From Streptomyces sp. NRRL S-646 (GTDB taxonomy: Bacteria; Actinomycetota; Actinomycetes; Streptomycetales; Streptomycetaceae), in contig NZ_JODC01000017.1 of NCBI RefSeq assembly GCF_000720765.1, positions 1 through 64,000 of the forward strand: a DNA stretch of 64,000 nt. The letters are read 5' to 3'. How positions within the stretch are numbered: the stretch's first letter is position 1; the number at the start of each line of letters is the position of its first letter. The translations under genes and the position numbers were made by a program. Below are positions 35,088 to 44,003 of the stretch, piece by piece. The notes below the pieces were generated by a model. It was not told where the DNA came from. It did not search any database and saw only the letters and a program-made list of their open reading frames with translations.

Positions 35088-38000
35088 GTGCTGTCACTCC
35101 GAAGAACGATTCCCTCACACCGCCCCGGGCTGCGGATACGTGCCGCGGCCGCGGCGACGGCGCTCGTCGGCGCCCTGCTTTCCGCAGTCGCATCCGCCGG
35201 AGCGGCGCAGGCCGCGACCATGACGACGCTCTACGCGGCGCCGAACGGCACGGGCACCGCTTGCTCCGTGAGCCAGCCGTGTTCGATCACCCAGGCGCAG
35301 ACCTCGGTGCGCGCGGTCAACGCCGGCATGACCGGCGACATCGTCGTGCAGTTGGCGGACGGTACCTACCGCCTCTCCGCTCCGCTCACCTTCACCGCCG
35401 CCGACTCCGGCACCGGCGGCCACACGGTGATCTGGAAGGCCGCGCTGGGCGCGCATCCCGTCATCACCGGCGCGCAGCGGGCGACGGGCTGGACGCTGCA
35501 GGACTCGGCGAAGAACATCTGGAAGGCTAACGTCGGCACCGGGTTCGACACCCGGCAGCTGTACGTCGACGGTGTCCTGGCGCAGCGGGCCCGCTCCACG
35601 GTCAACCGCTCGGACCTGACCGTGACCACGAGCGGCTACACGTTCACCAGCAGCTCGCTGAGCTACCTCAACAGCCTTGCGAACCCCGGCCGGACCGAGA
35701 TCCACGGCATAGGGTCCTGGACCGACCGCTACGCCCCGGTGTCCGGCATCAGCAACGGCACCATCACCATGACCGAGCCCTCATGGACCAACAACACGTT
35801 CGGCTGGGACACCCTGTCCAACCCGCTCCGGATCGGCCCGCTCTACATCGAGAACGCCTACGAGTTCCTCGACACCGCCGGTGAGTGGTACCTCGACACC
35901 AACACCGGCACCCTGTACTACAAGCCGCTGCCGGGGCAGAGCATGAGCACCGCGGACGTCGAGGTGCCGAAGCTCGACTCGCTCGTCGACGTCGGGGGAA
36001 GCTATGCCTCTCCCGCCACCCACATCACGTTCTCAGGGCTGCAGTTCTCGGGCACCAGCTGGATGGGCCCGAGCGGCAGCAACGGGTACGCCGCCCAGCA
36101 GACCGGGACCTACCTGGCCGGCACCTGGTCCGTCCCGTCGGACTGGCTGACCTCCTGCAATGGTCACGGCTGCAAGTTGTTCGAGGCGACCCGCCCGCAC
36201 TGGAACCAGATGCCGGCCGCCGTCCAGGTCTCGGCCGCCGACCACATCGCCTTCACCGGCAACCAGTTCACCAACCTCGGGCAGCTCGCCCTCGGCATCG
36301 GCCAGGACGCCAACGCGCACGCCACCGGTGTCGGACTCGGTGCCGACACCATCACCGCCATCGGGAACGTCTTCACCCAGGACGCGGGCGGCGGCATCGT
36401 CGTCGGCGGGCTCCAGGCGGACGCGCACCACCCCAGTGACAGCCGGATGACCAACAAGAACATCACCCTGAACGACAACGTCATCCACGACGTGGCGATC
36501 GACTACCGCGACATGACGGGCCTCCTGGTCACCTACGTCAACGGCGCGAGCGTCTCGCACAACGAGGTGTACAACCTGCCGTACTCCGGCCTCGCCATCG
36601 GCTACGGCTGGGGCGTCAACGACCCGGGCGGCAGCCCGGACTACGCGAACCGGGGCCTGTACGACTACCAGCCCGTCTACTCGACGCCCACCACGGCCCA
36701 GAACAACACCGTCACGGGCAACCACATCCACGACATCATGCAGCAGATGGCCGACGGCGGCTGCGTGTACACCCTGTCGGCCTCGCCCGGCAGCACGGTC
36801 ACGGGGAACTACTGCCACAACAGCAACAACTACTACGGCCTTTACCACGACGAGGGCTCCCGGAACTTCACCGACACCAACAACGTCGTGCGCTACGCCG
36901 GCAAGTGGCTCTTCGCCCACATCAGCTCAACCCACAACACCGGCGCCCTGACCGTCACCGACAACTGGACAGACAACGACAACGCCAACATCAGTAGCAC
37001 CGACGGCCACGGTGACACCGTCAGCGGCACCGTCGTCGTCACCAACGGCAACTGGCCGTCCGGCGCGCAGACCGTCATGAACAACGCCGGCATCGAGCCG
37101 CAGTACCGGCCGCTGACCACCGGCGCCGTCACCGGCCCCTACAGCGCCTACTCCTCCACCCCCGCCGCCACCGGACAGACCGGCGGCTTCTTCACCGTCA
37201 CCGACGCGGGCACCGACATCTGGGGTGCCGGCGGCCAGCACGACGACACCTACGGCACCGTCTACCAGGCAGGCGCCGCCGTCAACGGCACCTCGGTGAC
37301 AGCCCGGGTCGACAACATCGACAACACCAACGCCTGGGCCAAGGCCGGAGTCGTGCTGCGCAACAACCTCACCGGCAGCGGCTCCTCACCCGGTTACGCG
37401 ACCGTGGTGGTAACCCCGGCCAACGGCGTCAGCTTCCAGTGGGACTCCAACGGCGACGGCTACCTCGACCAGCTGACCTCCACGGCCACCTCGGTCAAGG
37501 CACCGGTCTGGTTGCGGCTCACCCGCACCGCCACCCAAGTGTCCGGCTACTACTCCACCGACGGATCCACCTTCACCCAGATCGGCTCGGCGGTGACCCT
37601 GCCGTCCATGGCCGCCACCCAGGACGCCGGTGTCATCCACACCGCCCACAGCACCACAGCCGGCAGTGCGGCCTTCAGCAAGCTCCAGATCGTCACCTCG
37701 CCCTGGCGGGCCTACGGCTCCATCCCCGCCGCGGTGAGCCAGAGCCAGGGAGTGACCTCCCTGACCAGCGCGGGCATCGACACCTGGGAAACGACCGCGC
37801 TGCACGACGACGAGTACTCCGCGGCCTACCAGCCGGCCGCCGCGGGAACATCCTCCACGGTCACCGTCCACGTCGACAGCCAGGACAACACCAACGGCTG
37901 GGGCAAGGCCGGCCTGATGCTGCGCAACAACATCGCCGCAGCCGGCTCGTCCACCGGCTACGCCTCCCTCTCCGTCACTCCCAGCAACGGCGTCACCCTG

Positions 38001-38255
38001 GAGTGGGACTCCGACAGCGACGGCTACGTCGACAAGAGCACCACCAAGACCGGCCGCTCCGCCCCCGTCTGGCTCCGGCTGGTCAGGAGCGGCACCTCGG
38101 TCACCGGTTCCTACTCCGTCGACGGCACCGCCTGGACCACCGTCGGCACCGCCACACTGACCGGAGCGAACAGCAGCCTGGACGCGGGCACGTTCTTCAC
38201 GGCCCACGCCCCGGCACCCGGCACCGCGAGCTTCAGCCAGTTCTCCATCAGCTGA
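35088..38255 (+). CDS. Secreted right-handed beta-helix protein, possible glycoside hydrolase
   Basis: A 1055-aa exported protein. A long basic N-terminus and Ala-rich signal peptide end near AGAAQA (about residue 42). A parallel beta-helix follows (about 45-690), with Asn/Asp-rich rungs such as GNQFTNLGQLALGIG and VTGNYCHNSNNYYGLYHDEG. Two tandem copies of a roughly 170-residue beta-sandwich module complete it, each with D-DTYG/DEYS, WAKAG/WGKAG, LRNN, DSNGDGY/DSDSDGY and PVWLRL. AAGGAG lies five bases before GTG 35088. The helix resembles GH141-like fucosidases/xylanases. With the sugar locus beside it, removal of a deoxy-sugar from plant polymer is plausible but unproven. Confidence 0.82.
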   Translation: MLSLRRTIPSHRPGLRIRAAAAATALVGALLSAVASAGAAQAATMTTLYAAPNGTGTACSVSQPCSITQAQTSVRAVNAGMTGDIVVQLADGTYRLSAPLTFTAADSGTGGHTVIWKAALGAHPVITGAQRATGWTLQDSAKNIWKANVGTGFDTRQLYVDGVLAQRARSTVNRSDLTVTTSGYTFTSSSLSYLNSLANPGRTEIHGIGSWTDRYAPVSGISNGTITMTEPSWTNNTFGWDTLSNPLRIGPLYIENAYEFLDTAGEWYLDTNTGTLYYKPLPGQSMSTADVEVPKLDSLVDVGGSYASPATHITFSGLQFSGTSWMGPSGSNGYAAQQTGTYLAGTWSVPSDWLTSCNGHGCKLFEATRPHWNQMPAAVQVSAADHIAFTGNQFTNLGQLALGIGQDANAHATGVGLGADTITAIGNVFTQDAGGGIVVGGLQADAHHPSDSRMTNKNITLNDNVIHDVAIDYRDMTGLLVTYVNGASVSHNEVYNLPYSGLAIGYGWGVNDPGGSPDYANRGLYDYQPVYSTPTTAQNNTVTGNHIHDIMQQMADGGCVYTLSASPGSTVTGNYCHNSNNYYGLYHDEGSRNFTDTNNVVRYAGKWLFAHISSTHNTGALTVTDNWTDNDNANISSTDGHGDTVSGTVVVTNGNWPSGAQTVMNNAGIEPQYRPLTTGAVTGPYSAYSSTPAATGQTGGFFTVTDAGTDIWGAGGQHDDTYGTVYQAGAAVNGTSVTARVDNIDNTNAWAKAGVVLRNNLTGSGSSPGYATVVVTPANGVSFQWDSNGDGYLDQLTSTATSVKAPVWLRLTRTATQVSGYYSTDGSTFTQIGSAVTLPSMAATQDAGVIHTAHSTTAGSAAFSKLQIVTSPWRAYGSIPAAVSQSQGVTSLTSAGIDTWETTALHDDEYSAAYQPAAAGTSSTVTVHVDSQDNTNGWGKAGLMLRNNIAAAGSSTGYASLSVTPSNGVTLEWDSDSDGYVDKSTTKTGRSAPVWLRLVRSGTSVTGSYSVDGTAWTTVGTATLTGANSSLDAGTFFTAHAPAPGTASFSQFSIS

Positions 38256-38284
38256 CGAAGCGGAAGGGGCACCGGGGACTGCGG

Positions 38285-38320
38285 CAGGACCGCCAGGCTC
38301 AGCGTCGCCTGGCGGTCCTG
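38285..38320. terminator. Strong 14-bp-stem terminator
   Basis: CAGGACCGCCAGGC (38285-38298) and GCCTGGCGGTCCTG (38307-38320) are exact complements with an 8-base loop, 30 bases after the beta-helix gene. This is a clear terminator hairpin, without a T-tract. Confidence 0.75.
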
Positions 38321-38341
38321 GCCACGCCGAGGATGTGACGC

Positions 38342-38644
38342 AGACGTCGCGCTGACCGGGACTGGCATCGTCCCGGCCGGCGGGCAGCTCTACAAGATCG
38401 TGAACAGGAACAGCGGCAAGGTCCTCGACATCAACGGCTTCAGTCACCGGAGGGGGACTTCGATACAGCGGCACTCCTTCGCCGGCGGCAACAACCAGCT
38501 GTGGTCCTTCCAGCCGACCACCGGCGGGTACCTCATCTGCAACTCGGACCCATCAACGGCATGGTCGCCGACGGCTGGGGCTCCACCACCAACAGCGACC
38601 CTGCCCGGCAGAAGGCCTGGGACGGCAGCGACACGCAGCAGTGA
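38342..38644 (+). pseudogene. Ricin-type lectin (CBM13) domain remnant
   Basis: The frame reads AGGQLYKIVNRNSGKVLDIN, then QLWSFQPTTGGYL, one unit of a ricin-B/CBM13 beta-trefoil. Near 38540 a frame change leads to GMVADGWGSTTNSDP and KAWDGSDTQQ followed by a stop. It has neither start nor catalytic domain. It is probably the tail of a lost secreted carbohydrate-active enzyme. Confidence 0.65.
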
Positions 38645-38790
38645 CCACGGCGGTCTGGCCGGCGGCGACCTTGTCGGCGAGGACCCTGGAGCAGCTGCCG
38701 AGGAAGTTCCGGCGCGGCCGGCGCACCCTGATCCGCACCGACTTCGCCGGCGGTACCCAGAAGTTCCTCGACCAGGGCCTGTATGGAGTT
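38645..38790 (+). pseudogene. IS1380-type transposase scrap
   Basis: LEQLPRKFRRGRRTLIRTDFAGGTQKFL resembles the segment around the second catalytic aspartate of IS1380-type transposases (RTD..GGT..FL). Only about 45 codons remain and both ends are lost. Confidence 0.45.
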
Positions 38791-38886
38791 GTGATCAAGG
38801 CTGTGATCCGAGGTGTCGGATCACAGAGGAGGCCGGCGCATATTTCGAGGCCGGCCTGGTAGCTTTCAGGCTTTTTGTCGTAGCGG

Positions 38887-39462
38887 CCACCGTGCACCGT
38901 GTCCTCGGTCTGCGGGGACTCAGCCGGCTGCGCGACATCGATCCCCGCCCACTGGCGAGCAACTGCGCAAAGTCATCCGCTACGAACACGAACGCATTGG
39001 CGACCTGATCCACGTAGACATCAAGAAGCTCGGTCGCATCCCCGTCGGCGGTGGGTGGCGGATGCACGGCCAGGGGGACCGGCTCGCCTGCACCGAGGCC
39101 CTGGACGACGAGAGGCCGTCACCGCGGTCGCCTTCTGGTACCGCGCCGCTGCCTTCGTCGCCGCCCACGGCATCACCTCGATCCGCCGTTACCTCACCGA
39201 CAACGGGTCGTGCCACCGGTCCACGACCTGGGCCAACGCGCTCGCCGCGACCGGTACGACGCACAAGCGGACCCGGCCCTACACCCCGCGCACGAACGGG
39301 AAGGCAGAGCGCTCTAACGGGACACTCGCCCGCGAGTGGGCGTACGTGCGCGACTACACGTCCGAACACGAACGCCGCGTCACGTTCGCCGAGTTTGTGA
39401 ACTACACAACCACGAGCGGCCACACCGTACGGGAAGCCCCAAGATCACGACAGAAGGTGTGA
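38887..39462 (+). pseudogene. IS481-type transposase remnant
   Basis: Pieces in two frames give an rve-type integrase core: LRKVIRYEHERIGDLIHVDIKKLGR with the first aspartate, then YLTDNGSCHRS with the second and PRTNGKAERSNGTLAREWAY with the glutamate. At least two frame changes (near 38955 and 39110) break it, and the N-terminal helix-turn-helix is missing. The stop is at 39462. It abuts the truncated quinone reductase gene, so its insertion or a later rearrangement probably caused that truncation. Confidence 0.75.
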
Positions 39463-39469
39463 TTGGCGG

Positions 39470-40058
39470 TGCCGGCCGCGGCGGTGACCGGCACCCATGG
39501 CGACACCCAACTGAATGGCGGGGCCGCCCGCACCACCACGCGCCCGACAATCAGCAGATTGTCGCCCGGGGCGAGCCGCAACACGTCACGCAAGGCGTGC
39601 AGCGCGGCGACACCGACACTCGTCAGCGCCGCCGCCTCGGCCAGGTCCGCTTTGCCCAGGGCCAAGCTGACGGTCGATACCTTCACGGTGATGAACTCGG
39701 CGGCGGCCCCGACACGGCTGGACACGTCGGTGAGGAAGAACCTCCACACCCGTTGTCCGTGCGTCAGGTCGGTCACGCCGCCGCCGAGGGGGACCACCTC
39801 CCCGGTGAAGATCCCGGCAGGGCCGTTTGGGGAAGCTGCGGCCCTACATGATCCTCATGCCACCGGACCGGACCGGATCGACACATCGACCGGGTTGACG
39901 CTCGTGCCGTGGACGCGGACGAGCAACTCGCCGGCGCCCGGCTGCGGCCGCGCGACTACGCGAATCTCCAGCCCCTGGGGACCGCCGTACCCGCCGTACT
40001 CCACGGCGCACATCATCGGCCGGGCGGCCTGCCCGGAGGTGGTCAGGAGGGGTCTCAC
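39470..40058 (-). pseudogene. Quinone/zinc-type oxidoreductase, truncated with in-frame stop
   Basis: From GTG 40058 or ATG 40016 the minus strand reads AVEYGGYGGPQGLEIR and LLVRVHGTSVNPVDVSIRSG, the N-terminus of an MDR-family reductase. A TGA at 39857-39855 interrupts it, and the same frame resumes with GGGVTDLTHGQRVW, AAALTSVGVAALHALRD and DNLLIVG. The Rossmann glycine motif and the rest are replaced by unrelated sequence next to the IS481 remnant. The GTG overlaps the SRPBCC stop (GTGA), so it was the last gene of the P450 operon. Confidence 0.72.
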
Positions 40059-40501
40059 CGATCGGCGAACGCCGTTTCGATCGTCTTCTTCATGAGTGCC
40101 ACGGTGGTCCGCATGGTGCTGGTGGCGTAGTCGACGACCGACGCGGGCGCGAACTCGGTCCTCCAGACGAGATGGACTCCCTCCTCGTCCTCCCGCACGG
40201 TCTGTGACCCCAGGTGGTGTGTCAGCGGCCCGCCCTCGGTCGCATGGTAGGTGAGCTTTCGGGCGCCATCGTCGACTCCGACGATGCGCTCGGTGATCTT
40301 CATGTCATCGGCGAACGTCACCGTCCTGCTGTCCGGTCCCTTTTCCACGTGGAGCGCGAATCCCGGGATGAGCCGGGTGTCCACCGCATAGACATCGCGC
40401 ACGGCATCCCACGCGAACTCCGCGCTGGCATCGACGACGACATCGACCGTCACCGAGCTCACGCCGGCTTCTTCGTAGCGAACTTCCATGAGCAAGGTCA
40501 T
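40055..40501 (-). CDS. SRPBCC family protein
   Basis: A 148-aa START/Bet v1-like protein with VDVVVDASAEFAWDAVRDV at the first strand/helix, ITERIVGVDDGARKLTYHAT in the middle and a long C-terminal helix MRTTVALMKKTIETAF. ATG 40501 has GGAG seven bases upstream. Such folds bind hydrophobic ligands or act as cyclases/aromatases; the role is not clear. It is co-directional with the P450 operon. Confidence 0.8.
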   Translation of the reverse strand: MTLLMEVRYEEAGVSSVTVDVVVDASAEFAWDAVRDVYAVDTRLIPGFALHVEKGPDSRTVTFADDMKITERIVGVDDGARKLTYHATEGGPLTHHLGSQTVREDEEGVHLVWRTEFAPASVVDYATSTMRTTVALMKKTIETAFADR

Positions 40502-40588
40502 GATGTTTCTCCTTCTGTCTTCTGATCGTCTGCTGCGGTGCGGGCCGTCGCCGGCCCGGGTTGGTGCGGCTGGTGCTCGCCGGGAACG

Positions 40589-41566
40589 TCAGGGCACCAT
40601 CACGACCCGGCCGATCCGGCCGCGCTGCTCGGCGTAGTGGTGCGCGGCCGCAGCGTCGGCCAAGGGGAAGACGCGGTCGATCACGGCTTCCAGTTCGCCG
40701 TCCGCGATGCGGCGGATGAGGTCCGCCATGTACGCGTGGACCCGGGGCTCATGGAGCAGGGAGGCGAGCCCTACGCCGTGGAGCGTCGTGTTGCTGCGGA
40801 TCAGGCTCACGACGTCGACCGTGCTCTCTTCGCGGGAAGCCGTGCCCAGCGGGACGATGTGCCCGCCGTGACGGGTGGCCTCGATCAGCTGCTGGAGCAG
40901 CGAACCGCCCACGCAGTCGACGGCCAGGTCGACACCACGCCCGCCGGTCAGGGCCAGGACACGGTCACGGACGTTCTCGCTTCGGTAGTCGATTCCCTCG
41001 TCGAGGCCGTAACGACGCAGCTCCTCGAACCGCGCCGGGTTCGACGCGCTCCCGATCACGCGGGCACCCGCCTTCTTGGCGAGCTGCATCGCCGCCAGCC
41101 CGACCCCGCTGGCCGCCCCTTGTACCAGCACGGTGTCGCCGCTCGTGAGACGGCCGCGCTCGAACAGCGCCTCGTAGGCGGTCGAGAAGGTGACCGGCAC
41201 CAAGGCCGCCGCCTTCGGATCGAAACCGTCCGGCAGCACCCAGCAGTGCTCCGGGCGTACGACGCGCAGTTCGGCATGGGAACCGGCCGGCAGTCCATGG
41301 GCCTGCCCGAAAGCGCAGACCTTCTGACCGACCTCCAAGCCCGTGACCGCGGAGCCCACCGCCACGACCTCACCGGCACTGCTGTAACCGAGGACGAACC
41401 CGTCCGCCGGAGGGGGGACGAGGAGACGGCACATCAGGTCGCCGCCCTCGATGCTGATGGCCTCCGTCCTGATCAGAACCTCGTCGGTGCCGGGGACGGG
41501 GTCCGGCACATCCTCGTAACTGAGCACTTCGGGGCCGCCGTTGCGGCGGTAGACAGCTGCCTTCAC
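40589..41566 (-). CDS. Quinone oxidoreductase-like MDR protein
   Basis: A 325-aa zinc-free medium-chain reductase of the quinone oxidoreductase/crotonyl-type group. It begins MKAAVYRRNGGPEVL, has the nucleotide motif GAASGVGLAAMQLAK near residue 150 and lacks the cysteines of zinc enzymes. It uses NADPH to reduce quinones or enones. Start ATG 41566, 70 bases after the SDR gene, within the P450 operon. Confidence 0.87.
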   Translation of the reverse strand: MKAAVYRRNGGPEVLSYEDVPDPVPGTDEVLIRTEAISIEGGDLMCRLLVPPPADGFVLGYSSAGEVVAVGSAVTGLEVGQKVCAFGQAHGLPAGSHAELRVVRPEHCWVLPDGFDPKAAALVPVTFSTAYEALFERGRLTSGDTVLVQGAASGVGLAAMQLAKKAGARVIGSASNPARFEELRRYGLDEGIDYRSENVRDRVLALTGGRGVDLAVDCVGGSLLQQLIEATRHGGHIVPLGTASREESTVDVVSLIRSNTTLHGVGLASLLHEPRVHAYMADLIRRIADGELEAVIDRVFPLADAAAAHHYAEQRGRIGRVVMVP

Positions 41567-41636
41567 TCTTCAGGGCCTTTCTTGGGGGGTGGGACGGCAG
41601 GGGGCAACGCCCTGCGGCGAATGCCGTGTCGGTCAA

Positions 41637-42464
41637 CTACGGGTGGCCGTGGGCGCGCTCGGAGACGGGGGCCCATGCGTCCCAGGTGGACAGGCGCGCG
41701 TCGTAGTGGCTGCGGACCTTGGGCAGGGCCGACTTGCCCAGAATCAGCCGGAGCGGGGGCTCGGCGGCGTCGACCGCCGCCAGCACGGCCGGCGGCGTGG
41801 CGGCGGGGTCGCCGACGGCCGCGGGGTCGAAGTCCGCGTACAGGGCCTGGCGGGCCTCGTCGTAGGCGGGGTTCTCGGGTGACGCCTTGAGGGAGGCGGG
41901 GGACGAGAACTCGGTGGCGTAGGGCCCGGGTTCGATGATGGTGACCTTGATGCCGAGGTGGGCGACTTCCTTCGACAGTGCCTCCATCATCCCTTCCAGC
42001 GCCCACTTGGAGGCGTTGTACAGACCGAGGGTCGCCTCACCCATCAGTCCGCCCTGGCTGGACACCGCCAGGACGTGGCCGCCTCCCTGCGCGCGCAGGA
42101 AGGGAAGCGCCGCCTGCGTCACCCAGAGCGCCCCGAGCAGGTTGGTGTCGAGCAGCTCCCGGACATCGGCCTCCTGGACCTCCTCGACGGCACCGCGCAG
42201 GCCGTGACCGGCGTTGTTGACGATCACGTCGAGCCGCCCGAAGTGGTCGTGGGCGGCGGTCACGGCGTCGAACACGGCGCCGCGCCGGGTGACGTCCAGC
42301 GGCAGGACCAGCAAGGAGTCGGGGTACGCCGCGGCCAGCGACTTGAGCCTGCTCTCGTCGCGCGCGGTCGCGGCGACCTTGTCGCCCCGCTGCAGCGCGG
42401 CCTCCGCCCACAGTCGGCCGAAGCCGCGTGAGCAACCGGTCATGAACCAGACCTTCTCGGTCAT
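41637..42464 (-). CDS. SDR family oxidoreductase
   Basis: A 275-aa SDR with TGCSRGFGR, NNAGHGLRG, YNASKWALEG and the PGPYATEF segment typical of the oxidoreductase group that includes retinol- and 17-beta-hydroxysteroid-type enzymes. ATG 42464 has AGGAG six bases upstream. It lies between the ferredoxin reductase and the quinone reductase genes, so it may oxidise an alcohol made by the P450. Confidence 0.88.
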   Translation of the reverse strand: MTEKVWFMTGCSRGFGRLWAEAALQRGDKVAATARDESRLKSLAAAYPDSLLVLPLDVTRRGAVFDAVTAAHDHFGRLDVIVNNAGHGLRGAVEEVQEADVRELLDTNLLGALWVTQAALPFLRAQGGGHVLAVSSQGGLMGEATLGLYNASKWALEGMMEALSKEVAHLGIKVTIIEPGPYATEFSSPASLKASPENPAYDEARQALYADFDPAAVGDPAATPPAVLAAVDAAEPPLRLILGKSALPKVRSHYDARLSTWDAWAPVSERAHGHP

Positions 42465-42538
42465 GTGTGTCTCCTGTTCTTGTTTCGGGATCCCGTCGGC
42501 GCCGGCCGCGTCGACCCCTTCCGGACCGGTGGTGCCGC

Positions 42539-43762
42539 TCATGCCGCCGCTCCTTCCGGGACGGACGGGGGTTTCGAGAGGGCGTCGCGCCACGGGGTGC
42601 GGGCAGCTATGGCCTGCTGCCAGCCACGGATGCGCCTGGGTGGCATGCCGACGGCCAGGACACCGGTGAGCCGGTCGCCAAAGCGGTAGACCGCGGTGAA
42701 CTTGCTTTCCGCCAGGCTGCCTTCGACTATCCGTACCTCGTCGTGACCGCGCAGGTAGCCGTAGGCACGGATCTTCATGTCGTACTGGTCGGACCAGAAA
42801 TAAGGGACGGGCGCGAAGGGCCGCCGGGCGCCCAGGAGGTTGCGGGCGGCGGCCATGCCCTGTTCGGTGGCGTTGGTGCGGTGCTCGACGCGCATCGAGG
42901 TGTCGAAGAGCGGGTTGTGCCAGCGGGCCACGTCGCCCGCGCCGTACACGCCGGGTGCGGCGGCACAGAACTCGTCGCAGACCAGTCCGTCGTCGAGGGT
43001 GAGGCCGCTGCCGGTCAGCCACTCGGTGTTGGGCCGGGAGCCGACGGCCACCAGTACCGTCTCGGCCTCGACCGTGCTGCCGTCGGCCAGCCGTACGCCG
43101 CCGGAGACGACCTCGGTGACCCCTGTCCCGGTGCGCAGGTCCACGCCGTGCTCGAGGTGGGCCTGGGCGAGGATGCGGCCGATGTCCTCGCCGACCGCGT
43201 GAGCCAGTGGGACGGGCGCGGGTTCGATGAGGGTCACACGGGTGCCCGAAGCGGCCGCCACCGCCGCGGCCTCGGCGCCCAGGAACCCGGCGCCGACCAC
43301 CGCCAGGCTCCGGCCCGGGCCGAGGCGGTCCTTGAGGGCGAGGGCGTCGTCCAGGGTGCGCAGGGTGTGGGCCGGGGTGCCGGGCATCAGCCGGGGGCGG
43401 ACTCCGGTGGCCACGACCAGTCCGTCGTACGCCACCTCGCTGCCGTCGGACAGCAGCACCGTCCGGGCGGCGAGGTCCACTCCGATGGCCTCGCGGCCGT
43501 AACGGGCCTCCAGGCCGAGGGCGTTGAGTTCGGCCTCGGTACGCAGGGGCAGCCGGTCCGGTGTCCAGGCGCCGCGGAGGATTTCCTTCGACAGCGGCGG
43601 CCGGTCGTAAGGAGCGGTGGCCTCGTCGCCGATGAGCGTGATGGTGCCGGTGTGACCCGACCGGCGCAGGGTTTCGGCGGCGGCGAGACCGGCCGCGGAG
43701 GCGCCGACGATGACGACGCGGCCCGGTGCGCCGGCCGGCTCACCGGCCGTGCCCGTGGTCAT
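42539..43762 (-). CDS. FAD-dependent ferredoxin reductase
   Basis: A 407-aa flavoprotein of the rubredoxin/ferredoxin reductase type. FAD motif VVIVGASAAGLAAAETLR at the N-terminus, PPLSKEIL, ATGVRPR, NAD motif VVGAGFLGAEAAA near residue 150, YGAGDVA for the flavin ribityl site, and the C-terminal reductase domain with YFWSDQY. Start ATG 43762 overlaps the ferredoxin stop (ATGA). It passes electrons from NAD(P)H to the adjacent ferredoxin and on to the P450. Confidence 0.92.
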   Translation of the reverse strand: MTTGTAGEPAGAPGRVVIVGASAAGLAAAETLRRSGHTGTITLIGDEATAPYDRPPLSKEILRGAWTPDRLPLRTEAELNALGLEARYGREAIGVDLAARTVLLSDGSEVAYDGLVVATGVRPRLMPGTPAHTLRTLDDALALKDRLGPGRSLAVVGAGFLGAEAAAVAAASGTRVTLIEPAPVPLAHAVGEDIGRILAQAHLEHGVDLRTGTGVTEVVSGGVRLADGSTVEAETVLVAVGSRPNTEWLTGSGLTLDDGLVCDEFCAAAPGVYGAGDVARWHNPLFDTSMRVEHRTNATEQGMAAARNLLGARRPFAPVPYFWSDQYDMKIRAYGYLRGHDEVRIVEGSLAESKFTAVYRFGDRLTGVLAVGMPPRRIRGWQQAIAARTPWRDALSKPPSVPEGAAA

Positions 43763-43956
43763 GACTCTCCCAGGCGGATGGCGGCCGCGGGGCACACGGT
43801 GGCCGATTCACGGACGGCGTCGTGGAGTTCGGCGGGCGGGGCGGCGTCGAGGAGGACGACCATCCCGTCCTCGTCCCGCTGGTCGAAGACGTCGGGGGCG
43901 AGCATGACGCACTGGCCCGAGGCGACGCACTTGGGAACGTCGACTTCTACACGCAT
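43759..43956 (-). CDS. [3Fe-4S] ferredoxin
   Basis: A 65-aa ferredoxin. The cluster ligands are C10 and C16 in CVASGQC and a third cysteine in VCPAAAI. Glycine takes the place of the second cysteine of a 4Fe motif, so a [3Fe-4S] cluster is expected, as in the P450-linked ferredoxins of Streptomyces. Start ATG 43956, 47 bases after the P450 stop. Electron carrier between the reductase and the P450. Confidence 0.92.
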   Translation of the reverse strand: MRVEVDVPKCVASGQCVMLAPDVFDQRDEDGMVVLLDAAPPAELHDAVRESATVCPAAAIRLGES

Positions 43957-44003
43957 GGCGGTTCTTCCCTGTGGGGGGCGGTGGGGGGGTAAGCGGGTGC
44001 GGG

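Noticed and set aside
34919..35221. Longer N-terminus for the FadR-type regulator at 34145
   Set aside because: The extension crosses the operator and the divergent gene start, and GTG 34918 has a proper ribosome site.
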